From contig JAEDIJ010000004.1 in the NCBI GenBank assembly GCA_016292515.1, positions 1 to 64,000 on the forward strand: 64,000 nt of DNA, written 5' to 3'. The notes beneath the pieces were generated by a model. That model worked only from the letters and a program-made list of their open reading frames with translations. It had not been told where the DNA came from and made no database searches. Shown here piece by piece: positions 16,138 to 24,874 of the stretch (within the stretch, counting starts at the first letter, position 1; each line of letters begins with the position of its first letter). This DNA comes from Victivallaceae bacterium. Its GTDB lineage: Bacteria; Verrucomicrobiota; Lentisphaeria; Victivallales; Victivallaceae. The position numbers and the translations under genes are program-made.

Positions 16138-18008
16138 GCAAGATCCACGTTATGCCGGTGGAGTTGAGCAACCGCATCGCCGCCGGAGAAGTCATCGAGC
16201 GACCCGCTTCCGTCGTCAAGGAACTGGTCGAAAATTCCCTCGACGCGGGGGCGACACAGATCACGGTGACGATCGAACGGGCGGGACTTCACCTCATTTC
16301 CGTCACCGATAACGGGTGCGGTATGGATGGCGAAGACGCTCTGCTTGCTCTGGAACCGCACGGTACGAGCAAACTGCTTTCCGACGAGGGGATCAACCAT
16401 ATTTCCACGCTCGGTTTTCGCGGCGAGGCGATCCCGTCGATCGCGGCGGTGGCAAAAGTCGCCATCCGCACGCGTACGGCGGCGGACGCCGAGGGGGTCG
16501 AAGTTCTCGTCGAGGGCGGCAAAAGAGTAAATTGTCACCCCTGCGGCGGTGCCGTCGGGACGACGATCGAAGTGCGGGAACTTTTTTTTAACACGCCCGC
16601 GCGCAAGAAGTTTTTGAAATCCAATCCGACCGAGGAGCATCACATCGAGGAGACGCTGATGAATCTCGCACTCGGCAATACCAAAGCCGGATTCACTTTG
16701 CTGATCGACCGCAAAAAGGTTTTCAGTTGCATCCCCGACGCGACGCCGGAGTTGCGGGTCAGGGAATTTTTCGGGCGCAATTTCGCCGCCAATCTGAAAA
16801 AAGTCGAATACGTCGAGGGCGACTGCCATATTCACGGATTGGTCGCCGCGCCGGGATTTACCCGCCCCGGACGGCGGGAGCAGCGCATTTATCTCAACGG
16901 CCGTCCGGTGGAGTCGCTTCCCGTGTGGCGCGGCATCCGCGACGGTTACGGCACGTTGGAAAACGAAGCGGGGCGATTCCCCCCGACTTTGCTTTTTATC
17001 GAATTGCCGCCGGAGGATTTCGACATCAACGTCCATCCGGCGAAACGCGAAGTGCGTTTCAAATCGGAATACTTCATCACCCGCGCCGTCGGCACCGCCG
17101 TGCGGCAGGCACTCCACGAAAACGCGGCGCAAAACGCCGATACGCTTTCTCCCGAGCCCGCCGTTCCGAAATCGATTTCCATCGAGCAGATTTTGCAAGC
17201 GGCGCAGGTCGCCTATCAGCCGGAATCCGCCGTCCAGATGGAGTTGCCCCCGGTCGTTTCCAAGCCGGTTGCACCGTCAATGCCGGAAAAAGAACTTCCT
17301 CCGGCGGAGGAAAGGAAAAAATTCAAGCCGGAAAAAGTTTTGTCCTCCACGTTGACCGACCGTCCGGCGGAAGAAACTCCCGTCGTCCGGATACGGGCGG
17401 CGATCCCGGAAGAGGCGGTCTTTGCCGGAGCGTGGCCCGACCGCGTTTTGGGTATCTACGACGATACCTATATTTTGGCGGCGGGCGGCGGCGCGCTCAT
17501 CGTCGTCGATCAGCACGCCGCGCACGAAAGGATCCTGTTCGAGGAAATTCTTGACCGGCTCGCTTCGGGCAGTAACGCCAGTCAGCCGCTATTGATCGGT
17601 CAGATGCTGGAATTGCCCCCCGCCAAGGCGGCGTTGCTGTTGCGTAACCGGGAGGTTTTCGCCAAACTCGGTTTCGATTTCGAGGATATGGGGGGGCGCA
17701 GTGTCATCGTCAACGCGATCCCGAGCAACTTCAACGAGCATATGGCTCCGGTGTCGCAGATCGTCGAGGAAATGCTCGATGAGTTGCTGGAAAATTCCCG
17801 CGCGCAGATGCCGGTCAACCCTGAATTTGCCGCCCGCGCCGCCTGCAAAGCCGCGGTCAAGGCGCATTGGGTCTTGTCCGTCGAAGAGGCAACGACTTTG
17901 CTCCGGCAGTTGAAAGCGTGCCGGCAGGGGACGCTCTGTCCGCACGGCCGTCCGACGATGATCACGTTGTCGGAAAAAGAATTGGAGCGCCGTTTCGGCA
18001 GACGTTGA
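16134..18008 (+). CDS. mutL: DNA mismatch repair protein MutL
   Basis: 624 residues from GTG 16134, which overlaps the stop of the ABC gene; SKIHVMPVELSNRIAAGEVI is the normal MutL start. The N-terminal GHKL ATPase shows ELVENSLDAGA, DNGCGM, HGTSK and GFRGEAIPSIA. The C-terminal dimerisation domain carries DQHAAHERILFE, which fits the endonuclease motif DQHA-X2-E-X4-E, and CPHGRP near the end. MutL of this type nicks DNA itself and needs no MutH. The middle linker (about 330-430) is Pro/Glu-rich. Its partner mutS is not in the window. Confidence 0.95.
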   Translation: MSKIHVMPVELSNRIAAGEVIERPASVVKELVENSLDAGATQITVTIERAGLHLISVTDNGCGMDGEDALLALEPHGTSKLLSDEGINHISTLGFRGEAIPSIAAVAKVAIRTRTAADAEGVEVLVEGGKRVNCHPCGGAVGTTIEVRELFFNTPARKKFLKSNPTEEHHIEETLMNLALGNTKAGFTLLIDRKKVFSCIPDATPELRVREFFGRNFAANLKKVEYVEGDCHIHGLVAAPGFTRPGRREQRIYLNGRPVESLPVWRGIRDGYGTLENEAGRFPPTLLFIELPPEDFDINVHPAKREVRFKSEYFITRAVGTAVRQALHENAAQNADTLSPEPAVPKSISIEQILQAAQVAYQPESAVQMELPPVVSKPVAPSMPEKELPPAEERKKFKPEKVLSSTLTDRPAEETPVVRIRAAIPEEAVFAGAWPDRVLGIYDDTYILAAGGGALIVVDQHAAHERILFEEILDRLASGSNASQPLLIGQMLELPPAKAALLLRNREVFAKLGFDFEDMGGRSVIVNAIPSNFNEHMAPVSQIVEEMLDELLENSRAQMPVNPEFAARAACKAAVKAHWVLSVEEATTLLRQLKACRQGTLCPHGRPTMITLSEKELERRFGRR

Positions 18009-18068
18009 CACTTGATTTTTCAGAAAAACCTTTTATATTGATTTCTGAACCGCCGAAGGGAGGAAAAT

Positions 18069-18377
18069 ATGACGATCATTGAATTAACTCCGGAAACTCT
18101 GCCGCAACATCTCAACGAAAAACAACTTCTGCTCGACTTTTACGCGCCGTGGTGCAGTGCCTGTAAAGTTCTGGACAAAATTTTGGCGTCGGCCGCGGAA
18201 AAAATGCCTCCTGATCTTGTCGTCGGCAGGATCGATATTGAAAAATTTCCCCTTGTGGCGGCGGAGTACGGCGTCACCAGTTTGCCGCGCCTTTTTTTCT
18301 ACCGCGACGGCGTGTTGATCGAGGAAAAAAGCGGCGCGATCTCCGCGCAGAAACTCGTGGAGTTCGTCAACCGTTGA
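18069..18377 (+). CDS. Thioredoxin-like protein
   Basis: 102 residues with the thioredoxin fold pattern LLDFYAPWCSACKVLDKI near residue 20, giving an active site W-C-S-A-C instead of the WCGPC of classical thioredoxin, and the cis-proline block GVTSLPRLFFYRDG. No signal peptide, so it is cytoplasmic. AAGGGAGG lies just before the start. It is followed after 1 bp by the U32 gene. Since RlhA-type U32 enzymes hydroxylate rRNA and carry cysteine clusters, a reducing partner next door is plausible, but this is inference. Confidence 0.88.
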   Translation: MTIIELTPETLPQHLNEKQLLLDFYAPWCSACKVLDKILASAAEKMPPDLVVGRIDIEKFPLVAAEYGVTSLPRLFFYRDGVLIEEKSGAISAQKLVEFVNR

Positions 18378-18378
18378 A

Positions 18379-20418
18379 ATGAGTGCGCCGCGCCCGATCG
18401 AATTGCTCGCCCCGGCTGGGAATGCCGAAACGGCGCTCGCCGCATTGGATGCCGGAGCCGATGCCGTTTACTGCGGTCTCGGCCGCTTCAACGCGCGGGC
18501 GCGGGCGGAAAATTTCACTCCCGACACGATGGCGGGTGTCATCGAACTTTTTCATCGGCAGGGTAAAAAAGTCTATCTGACGCTCAATACTCTGATCTAC
18601 GAGAGCGAATTGCCCCGGCTTGTCGAAACGCTCGGCGTGATTTCCAATTTACAGCCGGATGCGCTGATCATTCAGGATCTCGGCGTTGCGGCGATCGTCA
18701 AAAAGTATTTCCCGGAACTGACGCTTCACGCTTCGACGCAAATGGGGATCCACAACTCGGCGGGGGTGCAATGGGCGGCGAAACTCGGTTGTTCCCGCGT
18801 CATTCTGGAACGGCAGATCACGCTTGAAGAATTGAAAGAAATTTCCGACAACTCGCCGATCGAACTTGAAGTCTTTATCCACGGTTCGCTTTGCTGCTCG
18901 CTCTCGGGCAGGTGTCTTTTGTCGCATCATCTTTTCGGGGCAGGGGGCAACCGCGGCGTCTGCAAACAACCCTGCCGCCGCGCCTACGACGGCGAATACC
19001 GTTTGTCTCCGGCGGATCTTTCCGGCGTCGCATTTTTGCCCAAGTTGCGCAAAATGGGCATCGCTTCGCTCAAAATCGAGGGACGGTTGCGGCCGCCGGA
19101 ATACGTCTGGAAGTGTACGCGTGCCTACCGGATGCTTTTGGATGCGGAGGATTTTGATGCGGAAACGTTACAGAATGCGCAGACGCTTCTTGCTTCCGCA
19201 TCGGGCAGGGCAAACGACAGCGGTTTTTTCGACCGCAAACGATACGGCAAGCTGATCGACGCGCGCCGTTCGGGCGTTTTCGGGATACCCCTCGGCAAAG
19301 TGAATTCTTTTCGTCCGGGTGCGATCACGGTGAAACTTCAAAACAAACTTCACCTCGGCGACCGTTTGCGCCTTGTGCCGCCGGATGGCGGCGAGGGGGA
19401 GACGTTTTCCGTTGTTTCGATGCGCGACGCGTCCGGCAAACTGCTCCGCGCCCGGAGCGGCGCGACGGTCGAGATCGCGACGGATCGCCGCGCCGGAAAA
19501 AATTTCCAGTTGCTCAAAATCGGCGAGAACGGTTTTGATTTTTCGCGCCGGTTGAAAAATCTGCCGCCCCGCCGCGAAAAAATCGATCTGCATATTGAAA
19601 TATCCGCACATCATTGGCGCATTTCGTCGCCGCGTTTTGAGGGGATATGGAGCAAAAGCGTTGATTTCGCCGAAGCGCAACGGCACGAACTTACGGCGGA
19701 AACGGTGCGGGAAGCCTTTTCCGCCGGCGCGCCGGAAACCTTGGAAGCGGGGAAAATCACCGTTGCCATCGCGGGCAAGTGGTTTGCCCCCGCGAGCGTC
19801 ATCAAGGCGATCCGCCGGGAATTCTGGTCGGAGATCGCCGGTAAGTTGTTGCCGGAAGCCGACAAAAGCGCGCTTGCCGCCGCGCGTTTTTTTGCCGATT
19901 ACGAAACGTTTTGTCCCGTTGCGGGAAAAGATGTTACGAAAAAAATCGACACGCGCTTTTACGGGTTCCTTCCGGAAAACGATGTCGCGGCGGAAAAAGC
20001 CCGGTTTGTCACAGCTCTGAAAAACGGTAGACTCATTGCCGCCGAGGGACTTCACGCTTTGAATTGGCTTCCTGCGGGGGCAAAAAATGTCGTCGCGCGC
20101 TTTCCGGTCGCCGTCGCCAACAGTTTTGCGGCGCAACTTCTTGCGGAGCAGGGAATTACTGCTGTCGAAGCCGCGCCGGAACTTCCGGCGCGTGAACGGG
20201 AAATGCTGGCGAAAAAAAGTCCGCTTCCGCTGTTGCCGTTTCGGGAAGTTCCGCTTCTTGTCAGCCGTCTGCCGCTTGCTTCCGGCGTTTGGCACGATGC
20301 GGCGCACCACGCCTTTGACGTCGGTGTCAACGAGGAAAATTTGAGCGTGCTTTCCGCAAAATCAGAAGTGCTTCAAAACGATGATGCGGTAAATGAGCCA
20401 CGCCACCGCTGCCAGTAA
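18379..20418 (+). CDS. U32 family protein, RlhA/YdcP-like
   Basis: 679 residues. The N-terminal U32 domain shows ELLAPAGNAETALAALDAGA at residue 6, DAVYCGLGRFNARARA, and the cysteine block SLCCSLSGRCLL...GVCKQPCRRAY near residues 174-208. The long C-terminal part resembles the DUF3656-containing E. coli RlhA (YdcP, about 650 aa), which is needed for hydroxylation of a 23S rRNA cytidine. The older name 'collagenase-like peptidase' fits poorly. The gene ends 57 bp inside the 3' end of the convergent kinase gene, so its last 18 residues are encoded opposite kinase codons. Confidence 0.85.
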   Translation: MSAPRPIELLAPAGNAETALAALDAGADAVYCGLGRFNARARAENFTPDTMAGVIELFHRQGKKVYLTLNTLIYESELPRLVETLGVISNLQPDALIIQDLGVAAIVKKYFPELTLHASTQMGIHNSAGVQWAAKLGCSRVILERQITLEELKEISDNSPIELEVFIHGSLCCSLSGRCLLSHHLFGAGGNRGVCKQPCRRAYDGEYRLSPADLSGVAFLPKLRKMGIASLKIEGRLRPPEYVWKCTRAYRMLLDAEDFDAETLQNAQTLLASASGRANDSGFFDRKRYGKLIDARRSGVFGIPLGKVNSFRPGAITVKLQNKLHLGDRLRLVPPDGGEGETFSVVSMRDASGKLLRARSGATVEIATDRRAGKNFQLLKIGENGFDFSRRLKNLPPRREKIDLHIEISAHHWRISSPRFEGIWSKSVDFAEAQRHELTAETVREAFSAGAPETLEAGKITVAIAGKWFAPASVIKAIRREFWSEIAGKLLPEADKSALAAARFFADYETFCPVAGKDVTKKIDTRFYGFLPENDVAAEKARFVTALKNGRLIAAEGLHALNWLPAGAKNVVARFPVAVANSFAAQLLAEQGITAVEAAPELPAREREMLAKKSPLPLLPFREVPLLVSRLPLASGVWHDAAHHAFDVGVNEENLSVLSAKSEVLQNDDAVNEPRHRCQ

Positions 20419-21447
20419 CGCGCCGATCGTGATATAAAGATAGTTGCGCCAGAAAAAGAGATTGAGTTTTTTTGGCGCGGAAGCGTGTTCCGCCTGCGTC
20501 GCAAATCCGGCATTGTAGGCGCGTATTTCCGCTTTCAATTCCGCGACATTCTTGTAACGGCAATCGGGGTCGGCGGAAAGTGCTTTCATGGCGACCGCCT
20601 CCAATGCGGCGGGGATCTTTCGGTTGTCCGGCGCGATGGAGGATGGGAGGGGGATCGCTCCCGCCGCGGTGCGCTTCAAAATTTCTTCCAACGACAATCC
20701 CGCCAACGGCGGTTTCAGTGCGAGCATGGAGTAAAGGATCGCGCCCAGCGAAAAAATGTCAGCGCGCAGATCGACCTTGTGTTCCTGACTTGCGGTGAAA
20801 AGTTCCGGCGCGAGAAATCCCGGAGTCCCGCGGTTGCTGTCGCCGGTCGTGCCGATGATGAAGCCGTCTTCGCCGATTTTGCGCGCCAGCCCCCAGTCGA
20901 TCACCTGAACTTCGCCGAAGTCGCCGATGTTGATGTTGGAGGGCTTCAAGTCGAGATGGCAGATTTTGCGTGAATGGGCGAAATCCACCGCGTTGCAGAT
21001 CCTCAAATAGATCATCAGCAACCGGTCGATTTTGTATTTTTCCACTCTGGGATCGCCTTGCGCGATGCGCCGCAAAAGATTGTCGAGCGACATTCCCCGC
21101 AGATACTGCATCGTGAAGTAGGGCGAGCCGGAGCGGTCGATCCCGATATCGTAAACGGAAATGATATTGGGATGCTCCAAACTTGCCGTCACTTTGGCTT
21201 CGCGGACAAAACGCTCCAAGTCCTGTTTCGGGCGATTGCGGAAATCGGGCATGATCGCCATCGCGACATCGCGGTCGGTGTCGCTGTCGTGGACGAGCAG
21301 AACTCCTTTCATTCCGCCGAAACCGATGCTGCGGAGAAATTTATACCGCTCCTGCGGCTTGACGGAAAGCCGATCCAGTTCCGGGGTGTCGGTATATTCT
21401 GCCGGCTTCTCGGGACGGATCGCGATCGTTTGGGTCAGATTCAGCAT
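20362..21447 (-). CDS. Serine/threonine protein kinase with WNK-like lysine placement, membrane-anchored
   Basis: 361 residues from ATG 21447, which overlaps the clpX stop as TAATG. Seen: glycine-rich loop GFGGMKGV at 42-49, where the third glycine is replaced by Lys47; VAMAIM at 61-66, where Ala64 stands in place of the usual VAIK lysine; alpha-C Glu83; HLDLKPSN with Asp166, Lys168 and Asn171; D184-W-G; APE-like LAPELF; and one C-terminal transmembrane helix (about 335-357). The missing beta-3 lysine with a lysine in the G-loop is the arrangement of eukaryotic WNK kinases. The remaining catalytic residues are intact. It is last in tig-clpP-clpX-kinase. Targets unknown. Confidence 0.9.
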   Translation of the reverse strand: MLNLTQTIAIRPEKPAEYTDTPELDRLSVKPQERYKFLRSIGFGGMKGVLLVHDSDTDRDVAMAIMPDFRNRPKQDLERFVREAKVTASLEHPNIISVYDIGIDRSGSPYFTMQYLRGMSLDNLLRRIAQGDPRVEKYKIDRLLMIYLRICNAVDFAHSRKICHLDLKPSNINIGDFGEVQVIDWGLARKIGEDGFIIGTTGDSNRGTPGFLAPELFTASQEHKVDLRADIFSLGAILYSMLALKPPLAGLSLEEILKRTAAGAIPLPSSIAPDNRKIPAALEAVAMKALSADPDCRYKNVAELKAEIRAYNAGFATQAEHASAPKKLNLFFWRNYLYITIGALLAAVAWLIYRIIVLKHF

Positions 21448-22730
21448 TACTTTTTCGCCGGAGTGATCTTCAACGGCTTTCCGCCCTTGACGGCATCCGC
21501 CGTGACAACGCACTTGCCGCCCTTGCGATAGGAGGGGGCGTCGTACATGATGTCAAGCATCAGATTTTCCATGATCGAACGGAGACCGCGCGCGCCGGTG
21601 CCGCGTTTGACCGATTTATCGGCGATCAACTGCAAAGCTTCCTGCGTAAAAGAGAGGTCGACGCCCTCCATTTTGAGCATTCTCTGATACTGCTTGACCA
21701 AGGCGTTTTTCGGCTCCTGCAAGACGCGGACGAGATCCTCCGCCGCCAGTTCTTTGAGCGCGGTGATGACGGGAAGCCGCCCGACGAGTTCGGGGATCAG
21801 TCCGTAGCGGATGATATCCTCCGGCTCGCATCCGGCAAAGGGATTTTTGCTTTCCGCAAAGACGGCTTTTTCTGTAACCTGCGCGTTGTCCCCGGTGAAA
21901 CCGAGAACCGGCTTGTTGGTACGCCGCTGGATCACTTTGTCGAGACCGACGAAAGCACCGCCGCAGATAAAGAGGATGTTGCTCGTGTCGATGTGGATGA
22001 ATTCCTGATTGGGATGCTTGCGCCCGCCCTGCGGCGGCACGTTGGCGACGGTTCCTTCGAGGATCTTCAAGAGAGCCTGCTGGACGCCTTCGCCGGAAAC
22101 ATCGCGCGTGATCGAGGGATTTTCGCTCTTGCGCGAAATTTTGTCGAGTTCGTCGATGTAGATGATGCCGATCTGGGCGCGTTCAAGGTTGCCGTTCGCC
22201 GCCTGATAGAGGCGGAGCAGAATGTTTTCGACATCCTCGCCGACGTAACCCGCTTCGGTGAGCGTCGTCGCGTCGCTGATGGCAAAAGGCACGTCGAGCA
22301 TTCTGGCAAGCGTCCGCGCCAGAAGCGTTTTGCCGCAACCCGTGGGGCCGATCAGAAGCACGTTGCTCTTGTCCAATTCGACGTCGGCATAAGGGTCTTC
22401 TTCACCGGCGAAGCGGCTTTTGATACGCTTGTAGTGATTGTGCACGGCGACGGAAAGAACTTTTTTGGCATCGCTCTGACCGATGACGTAACGGTCGAGT
22501 TCGGCTTTGATCGTTTCCGGATCGGGCACGACCAAATTGGCGATGGCATTGGCGTCGCTTTGTTTCTGATGCTTTGCGGCTTCCTCCGACAGGATCCGGT
22601 TCCCCTGTTTGAGGCAGGAGGAGCAGATCATCAGATTTTCGTAAAGACTCGGCAGAAAAACTTCATTGGGGGCGTTTTTCGGCGTCCTGCCGCAAAAGGC
22701 GCAGGAAATTTTATTTTTGTCGATTGCCAT
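21447..22730 (-). CDS. clpX: ATP-dependent Clp protease ATP-binding subunit ClpX
   Basis: 427 residues from ATG 22730 (MAIDKNKISCAFCGRT); the frame runs further up but only into clpP. Seen: N-terminal zinc-binding domain with CAFC and CSSC, Walker A GPTGCGKT, Walker B IIYIDELDKI, pore-loop-like GYVGEDVE, sensor regions and the RGTGARGLRSIME sensor-2 block. ClpX unfolds tagged proteins and feeds them to ClpP. It lies 8 bp after clpP and overlaps the kinase gene by 1 bp. Confidence 0.97.
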   Translation of the reverse strand: MAIDKNKISCAFCGRTPKNAPNEVFLPSLYENLMICSSCLKQGNRILSEEAAKHQKQSDANAIANLVVPDPETIKAELDRYVIGQSDAKKVLSVAVHNHYKRIKSRFAGEEDPYADVELDKSNVLLIGPTGCGKTLLARTLARMLDVPFAISDATTLTEAGYVGEDVENILLRLYQAANGNLERAQIGIIYIDELDKISRKSENPSITRDVSGEGVQQALLKILEGTVANVPPQGGRKHPNQEFIHIDTSNILFICGGAFVGLDKVIQRRTNKPVLGFTGDNAQVTEKAVFAESKNPFAGCEPEDIIRYGLIPELVGRLPVITALKELAAEDLVRVLQEPKNALVKQYQRMLKMEGVDLSFTQEALQLIADKSVKRGTGARGLRSIMENLMLDIMYDAPSYRKGGKCVVTADAVKGGKPLKITPAKK

Positions 22731-22737
22731 AAAGCAA

Positions 22738-23337
22738 TTATCTCCGGACTTTTTCGACGACCTTGTCGACCAGACCGTACTCGACCGCCTCGGCGGCACT
22801 CATGAAGTAGTCGCGCTCGGTGTCTTTTTCGACCTTTTTCAAGGTCTGATGAGAATGATCGGCGAGGATCTGGTTCAGCGTGGTTTTCAGCCGCAAAATC
22901 TCCCGCGTGTGGATCTCGATGTCGGTCGCCTGACCTTCGGCGCCGCCGAGTACCTGATGGATCATAATGCGGCTGTTGGGCAGCGCGAAACGTTTGCCCG
23001 GCGCGCCGGCGGCGAGCAACACCGCGCCCATCGAGGCGCATTGTCCGATGCAGTAGGTGCGCACGTCGCAGGAGATCGTCTGCATCGTGTCGTAGATCGC
23101 GAGCCCCGCAGTCACGCTGCCGCCGGGGCTCTGGATGTAGAGGTCGATGTCCTTTTTGGGGTCTTCGGCCTGCAAAAAGAGCAACTGGGCGACGATCAGA
23201 TTGGCGACGTTGTCGTCGATCGGGGTTCCCAAAAGGATGATCCGGTCTTTGAGCAACCGGGAGTAGATATCGTAGGAACGCTCCCCCATCGCGGTCTGCT
23301 CGACCACCATCGGAACAAGATACGAATTGCTTTTCAT
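22738..23337 (-). CDS. clpP: ATP-dependent Clp protease proteolytic subunit ClpP
   Basis: 199-residue serine peptidase that forms the tetradecameric proteolytic chamber of Clp. Seen: LYIQSPGGSVTAGLAIYDTM, the catalytic serine in GQCASMGAVLLA, the catalytic histidine in NSRIMIHQV, and the aspartate region KDTERDYFMSAAEAVEYGLVD (second half of the family). The propeptide is short. A good ribosome binding site (AGGAGTGA) precedes the start. Order trigger factor, clpP, clpX is the common bacterial arrangement. Confidence 0.97.
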   Translation of the reverse strand: MKSNSYLVPMVVEQTAMGERSYDIYSRLLKDRIILLGTPIDDNVANLIVAQLLFLQAEDPKKDIDLYIQSPGGSVTAGLAIYDTMQTISCDVRTYCIGQCASMGAVLLAAGAPGKRFALPNSRIMIHQVLGGAEGQATDIEIHTREILRLKTTLNQILADHSHQTLKKVEKDTERDYFMSAAEAVEYGLVDKVVEKVRR

Positions 23338-23362
23338 CTTGCGGTCACTCCTTGGCTCTGAC

Positions 23363-24670
23363 TTACTTCAACGCCGCTTCCGCGACCTGATAGAGCGCCT
23401 TGGTGTTGAGGAGATCCTGACGCAATTCCTCGGCGGCGCCGTTTTTCTCGATCATCGCGCGCATATCCTGAACTTTGTAACCGTAGTAACGGCTCATCGA
23501 TTCGAGCTGATAAGCGACTTCCTCGTCGGAGACGGTGACTTTTTCCGCCTTGGCGAGCTGACGCAGGATCAACGCCTTGCGGAGCGATTTCTCGGCATTC
23601 GCGCGGGCGTTCTTTTTGTGATCTTCGAGTGCCGCCTTGAATTTTTCGGCGTCCTCCTCGGAGCGCACGTCGCGCATCAGTTTCTGCAATTCCTTGGCGG
23701 TCTCGTTGTCGAGGAGCGTCGGGGGCAATTCAAAACTGCCGGCGGCTTCGTCGAGTTTGTTGAAAAACGCTTCCTGCGCCGCTTCAAGACGCTTGCCGTT
23801 GTTTTCCTGCTCCAAAGCCCCCTTGAGCATATTGCGGAATTCCTCCATCGAGGGCGCCTTGACGCGCTCGATCAATTCGGCGTCAGAAAGTTTCGCGCGG
23901 GTCTGAACCGCCGAGACCGCGACGTGGTAGTTGACTTTTTTGCCGGCGAGCGCGGCATCGCGGTAATCCGCGGGATAGTCGGCGGTGAAATCGTATTCCT
24001 TGCCCTTTTCTGCACCGGTGAGCGCCTTGATGCAGCCGGGGATCATTTCAGGCTCGCTGAGCCAAAGGAAAGTGTCTTCCGCCGCCGCCTGACGTTTGAC
24101 CGAAGCATCGGCGTCTTCGGCGGGGGTGAAGTCGCTCTTGTAACTCACTTTGAGCATATCGTCCGCCTTGGCGGGCTCGGTGCTGTCGGCATAGCCGCCC
24201 CACATCGAGCGGTACATGTCGATGCGCTCGTTGAGTTTTTCATCGGAAACCGCTTCCGCGGGGATGTCGAGTTTGATCGACTTGTAGTCGCCGAGGTTGA
24301 TTTCGGGCGCGATGTCGACGTTGAGGACGAATTCCACATCTTTGCCGTCGGCGATCTCGGGATCTTTCTTGAAACTGACGTTGAGGATGTCGGCGGACTT
24401 GTCGGCTTCGAGTTTTTCGATCGCGGCGCTGACGAGGCGGCTGCGAAGTTCATTTTTGAGGTCGTCGGCATATTTCGTTTTGACGAGGTTGAGCGGAGCC
24501 TTGCCGGCGCGGAAGCCGGGCAGCTGAACCATCGACGCGACGTAACTCAAAACGCGGTTCGTTTCGTTTTTCACCGCATCGGCGGGCAATTTGAAGCTGA
24601 ATTCACGGCGGCAGGCACCGTCATTTTTTACTTCCATCAAAAGAGCGTCATTCAACTTTGCGTTAGCCAT
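23363..24670 (-). CDS. tig: Trigger factor
   Basis: 435-residue ribosome-bound chaperone and peptidyl-prolyl isomerase. Seen: the N-terminal ribosome-binding region with VQLPGFRAGKAPLNLVKTKY near residue 52, which contains the G-F-R-x-G-K-x-P signature. A PPIase (FKBP-like) part follows around 150-240 and a helical, charged C-terminal part after that. It is the first gene of the clp operon; its promoter is at 24760-24789 on the minus strand. Confidence 0.94.
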   Translation of the reverse strand: MANAKLNDALLMEVKNDGACRREFSFKLPADAVKNETNRVLSYVASMVQLPGFRAGKAPLNLVKTKYADDLKNELRSRLVSAAIEKLEADKSADILNVSFKKDPEIADGKDVEFVLNVDIAPEINLGDYKSIKLDIPAEAVSDEKLNERIDMYRSMWGGYADSTEPAKADDMLKVSYKSDFTPAEDADASVKRQAAAEDTFLWLSEPEMIPGCIKALTGAEKGKEYDFTADYPADYRDAALAGKKVNYHVAVSAVQTRAKLSDAELIERVKAPSMEEFRNMLKGALEQENNGKRLEAAQEAFFNKLDEAAGSFELPPTLLDNETAKELQKLMRDVRSEEDAEKFKAALEDHKKNARANAEKSLRKALILRQLAKAEKVTVSDEEVAYQLESMSRYYGYKVQDMRAMIEKNGAAEELRQDLLNTKALYQVAEAALK

Positions 24671-24759
24671 TTTTCAAACCTTTCCTGACAAATTGGCGCG
24701 GCTACGGAAGCCGCATGAATTGATTTTGCAATAAGACATCCATATTAGGATAATAACCT

Positions 24760-24789
24760 ATAATATAGCATCTTTTCCGCCGTTTTCAA
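24760..24789 (-). promoter_or_regulatory. Promoter of the tig-clpP-clpX-kinase operon
   Basis: Minus strand TTGAAA (24789-24784), 18-bp spacer, TATTAT (24765-24760). Confidence 0.5.
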
Positions 24790-24810
24790 TGGCGGCGGGC
24801 TTGTACGCGG

Positions 24811-24839
24811 TTGAAAAATAGAATAAAAAACGCTATATT
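24811..24839 (+). promoter_or_regulatory. Promoter of pepD
   Basis: TTGAAA (24811-24816), 17-bp spacer, TATATT (24834-24839). It is divergent from the tig promoter, with only about 20 bp between the two -35 boxes. Confidence 0.6.
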
Positions 24840-24874
24840 TTCCCGTCGCATCTTTATCAAAAGGAGTATCGACG

